From an uncultured Clostridia bacterium (GTDB lineage: Bacteria > Bacillota > Clostridia > Oscillospirales > Ruminococcaceae), in the NCBI GenBank assembly GCA_947586185.1, contig CANPXN010000007.1, forward strand, positions 19,532-83,531: a DNA stretch of 64,000 bases, read 5' to 3'. The position numbers were made by a program, and so were the translations under genes. The notes beneath the pieces were generated by a model. That model searched no databases, was not told the origin of the DNA, and saw only the letters and a program-made list of their open reading frames with translations. Position 1 is the stretch's first letter, and each line of letters begins with the position of its first letter. Shown in pieces: positions 62,318 to 64,000 of the stretch.

Positions 62318-62965
62318 TTAATTTACAGTATTTTTTAAATTATTCATAGTATTATAAAGCAATGTATTAATTTGGTTAACATCACCGTAAGTTCTTATTA
62401 ATTTATATCCAGTTTCTAATAAAAGTTGATTAACGAAATTATCTCTTTCTATTCTGTTTTTGTAAGAGTGAGTATAATCATCAAGTTCTATTAAATATAT
62501 AACTTCCATATTTATATTAACCAACGCAAAATCAATGTGTTTTGCTTTAATTTTAGCAAAATATTTATAATATTCGTTTGTTTTTGTAGTATCAACATCT
62601 ACCAAGTCTGCTATTCTTATTTTGGTAAGAATATTAAGATTATATTTTTCCGCTATTGGTCTTAACCTTTTATAAAAATAGAATTCATTTTTCGTAAGTA
62701 AATATTTTCTTTTATATGGATAGTCATTTCTATAGTATACTGGGGTATCTTGTTGATATATATTATTATAATTTTTGCTTTCATTATATGTATTATTATA
62801 ATCAGTATTATAATAAATATTTTGATTATCTTGTTCAAATTTATAATCTTTTAAATTGTATGTATCTTTGTTATTTTTTCTATCTTTTATAAATTCAAAA
62901 AGTTTCCATATTGATATTATTGCAATTATCATTATAACTGTATAAATAATAATTTCTACTTCCAT
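62318..62965 (-). CDS. Membrane-anchored DUF2726-domain protein
   Basis: A 215-residue protein with an N-terminal membrane segment (residues 5-24) followed by a disordered N/Y/D-rich linker and a C-terminal DUF2726-like nuclease-fold domain (about residues 90-210): LTKNEFYFYKRLRPIAEKYN, HIDFALVNINMEVIYLIELDDYTHS and NFVNQLLLETGYKLIRT. The D..E.D pattern fits a restriction-endonuclease-like fold. Base composition is more A/T-rich than neighbouring chromosomal genes, consistent with transfer. It is downstream of the XRE repressor on the same strand. Confidence 0.75.
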   Translation of the reverse strand: MEVEIIIYTVIMIIAIISIWKLFEFIKDRKNNKDTYNLKDYKFEQDNQNIYYNTDYNNTYNESKNYNNIYQQDTPVYYRNDYPYKRKYLLTKNEFYFYKRLRPIAEKYNLNILTKIRIADLVDVDTTKTNEYYKYFAKIKAKHIDFALVNINMEVIYLIELDDYTHSYKNRIERDNFVNQLLLETGYKLIRTYGDVNQINTLLYNTMNNLKNTVN

Positions 62966-62991
62966 TTTTAATATCTCCTATTTAGATTTTA

Positions 62992-63327
62992 TTATATTAT
63001 TTCTTTTAGTTCAGATTGACTTTCAATTAACTGCTCTATTAATAGCTCAACTTTTCCTTTGTTTCTTTCTGAAAGAATGTACCAACTACTAATTAGATTT
63101 TTTATATCATCTGTTATAACATTTTCTTCTTGTTTTCTCCCTATTAAATAATCTATTGATACATTATAGGTATCTGCAATTTTAATTAAATGCCTAACCG
63201 GAATTTCCTGCTTGCCATTTTCATATTTGCTTATTTGTTGCTGTGTTGTTTGCAACAATTCTGCTAATTTATTCTGTGAAATTCCATTTTTTTTTCTAAA
63301 CTCAGTTAAGTTTTGTATATAATTCAT
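62992..63327 (-). CDS. XRE-family transcriptional repressor
   Basis: A 111-residue helix-turn-helix protein of the Cro/C1 type. The DNA-binding domain occupies residues 5-60 (FRKKNGISQNKLAELLQTTQQQISKYENGKQEIP), followed by VSIDYLIGRK and a short C-terminal helical tail. It is divergent from the gene at 63495, across a region full of inverted half-sites, as in phage and ICE repressor switches. It most likely represses the element's own promoters. Confidence 0.9.
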   Translation of the reverse strand: MNYIQNLTEFRKKNGISQNKLAELLQTTQQQISKYENGKQEIPVRHLIKIADTYNVSIDYLIGRKQEENVITDDIKNLISSWYILSERNKGKVELLIEQLIESQSELKEII

Positions 63328-63365
63328 AATTTCCCTTTTCTCGTCTGTAAATATTTTACAAATTA

Positions 63366-63394
63366 ATTATACATCTTAAAAGACATCTTGACAA
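63366..63394 (-). promoter_or_regulatory. Promoter of the XRE repressor
   Basis: On the minus strand TTGTCA (63389-63394) and TATAAT (63366-63371), 17-bp spacer. The -35 overlaps that of the divergent promoter. Confidence 0.75.
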
Positions 63395-63450
63395 ACTCCT
63401 AAAAAGATGTATAATATAATATATAACATCTTATAAGATGTTATAAGATA
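63371..63450. promoter_or_regulatory. Operator array of ACATCTT half-sites
   Basis: ACATCTT occurs at 63371-63377, 63383-63389 and 63426-63432; its complement AAGATGT at 63404-63410 and 63435-63441. The pair at 63426-63441, ACATCTTATAAGATGT, is a perfect 16-bp palindrome next to the rightward start site; AAGATA follows at 63445. Confidence 0.75.
63388..63415 (+). promoter_or_regulatory. Rightward promoter of the element
   Basis: TTGACA (63388-63393) and TATAAT (63410-63415), 16-bp spacer, flanked by the operator half-sites. Confidence 0.75.
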
Positions 63451-63494
63451 GCTTACAATGAAAAAATAAATAAGTGAAAGGAAGTCTAAAGAAA

Positions 63495-63812
63495 ATGACA
63501 AAATTTATAGGTTACAAACGAAAACATGGAAAGTTCACAGATAAGGACACAGGCGAGTCTATTAACTATGATAACTATGATTTATATTTCATAACCGGCG
63601 GCGTACCTGATATTTTCGGCTATTATCCATCATCATACAGACTAAAAAGAGATACTATACGTCAGGTTCTCGGCGCTGACTATAATGCTGATGATGATTA
63701 CATTTTAGATACTCTACAGGATATTATCAACAAAGAAGTTATGATTTCAGTTTTAAATATAGATGATAAACCTGTTTTAACTGGTTTAATGCTTGTTGGC
63801 AACAACAAGTAA
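63495..63812 (+). CDS. Small soluble protein of the integrated element
   Basis: A 105-residue protein, MTKFIGYKRKHGKFTDKDTGE, with alternating beta-like stretches (YDLYFITG, VMISVLNIDDKPVLTGLMLV). The ATG at 63495 is preceded by GAAAGGA; the GTG at 63474 of the ORF track lies on that site. I do not recognise the family. Being first in the rightward operon and directly before a coat-like gene, it could be a small DNA-binding protein, such as the single-stranded DNA-binding proteins of filamentous phages, but this is inference. Confidence 0.6.
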   Translation: MTKFIGYKRKHGKFTDKDTGESINYDNYDLYFITGGVPDIFGYYPSSYRLKRDTIRQVLGADYNADDDYILDTLQDIINKEVMISVLNIDDKPVLTGLMLVGNNK

Positions 63813-63837
63813 ATTTAGATGAAAGGTGGTAGTTAAC

Positions 63838-64000
63838 ATGCCTGTTTTGTTTGCAGCTGAGGGCGGTGTGACATTAGCTGGTGTTCTTAGTGGTGTTGGT
63901 ACTGTGTTATCATCTGTAGTTAGCACTTGTTCTGAGAATCCTGTTACTGCGGTTATTATCGGCATGTCTGTTATTGGTGTTGGTGTCGGCTTGTTCCGCA
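63838..64000 (+). CDS. Small hydrophobic protein, coat-protein-like (partial)
   Basis: The frame from ATG 63838 (AAAGGTGG upstream) runs to the window edge, at least 54 codons. The peptide starts MPVLFAAEGGVTLAGVL, is rich in G, V, A and S, and has a second hydrophobic stretch PVTAVIIGMSVIGVGVGLFR. This layout (short N-terminal part, amphipathic helix, one transmembrane helix ending in basic residues) resembles major coat proteins of filamentous phages (inoviruses). A holin or another small membrane protein cannot be excluded. It is too short for the ORF track. Confidence 0.5.
   Translation, partial: MPVLFAAEGGVTLAGVLSGVGTVLSSVVSTCSENPVTAVIIGMSVIGVGVGLFR

Overview
The window is a chromosomal segment of a low-GC, anaerobic, spore-forming Firmicute. 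The best fit is a cellulolytic Ruminococcus-like member of the Oscillospiraceae/Ruminococcaceae. Reasons: three adjacent secreted GH9 cellulases with dockerins (a cellulosome), a spoIIGA-sigE-sigG sporulation cluster, a class III (oxygen-sensitive) ribonucleotide reductase, an NfnAB-type transhydrogenase, T-box and PyrR attenuation, and an L27 with the Firmicute N-terminal extension beside its protease Prp. The species is inferred, not proven.

Layout. 1-2018: end of a cobalamin operon (cobS fragment, cobU, cobC, cobD). 2023-4413: a tryptophan T-box controlling a stand-alone trpB2, then a small lipoprotein. 4444-7797 (minus): an orphan dehydratase-activase-like protein and a three-gene operon of an orphan ParA ATPase, a ComFB-domain protein and an uncharacterised protein. 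7997-17504: extracellular polysaccharide locus with a two-module secreted protein and three GH9 enzymes of different architecture. 17560-21096: a Crp/Fnr regulator divergent from nrdDG. 21467-24330: nfnAB, yajC and a tRNA-Ser. 24473-27030: spoIIGA, sigE, sigG. 27076-33630: epimerase, acetyltransferase, a large YfhO-like membrane protein, hflX and a secondary-metabolite- or xylan-type esterase.

33740-37054: a structured RNA element, trmB, and a GH59-like protein without a signal peptide and with a C-terminal membrane anchor. 37044-46020: PyrR-attenuated pyrimidine operon (pyrR, pyrC, pyrF, carA, carB, pyrK, pyrD), followed by ruvX. 46487-52012: a small membrane protein, trmL, degV and a glycolytic pgk-tpiA-gpmI block. 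52128-53544 (minus): S1-domain protein and a hypothetical. 53698-58067: DUF951, prfA, sua5, coaE and M18 aminopeptidase. 58082-61606: rplU-prp-rpmA, obgE, mrnC, yebC. 61607-62317 is a gene-poor junction with repeats. 62318-64000 looks like the left end of an integrated element: XRE repressor, DUF2726 protein, divergent promoters packed with operator half-sites, a small soluble protein and a small hydrophobic protein resembling a filamentous-phage coat protein, cut by the window edge.

The most unusual items are the GH59-like, apparently acid/base-less tail-anchored protein, the possible inovirus-like element, a dispersed repeat/RNA motif with four copies (two of them upstream of tRNA methyltransferase genes), the ParA-ComFB operon, and the cellulase locus with its unusual leader. 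Many ORF-track starts are too long; start choices here follow Shine-Dalgarno position.
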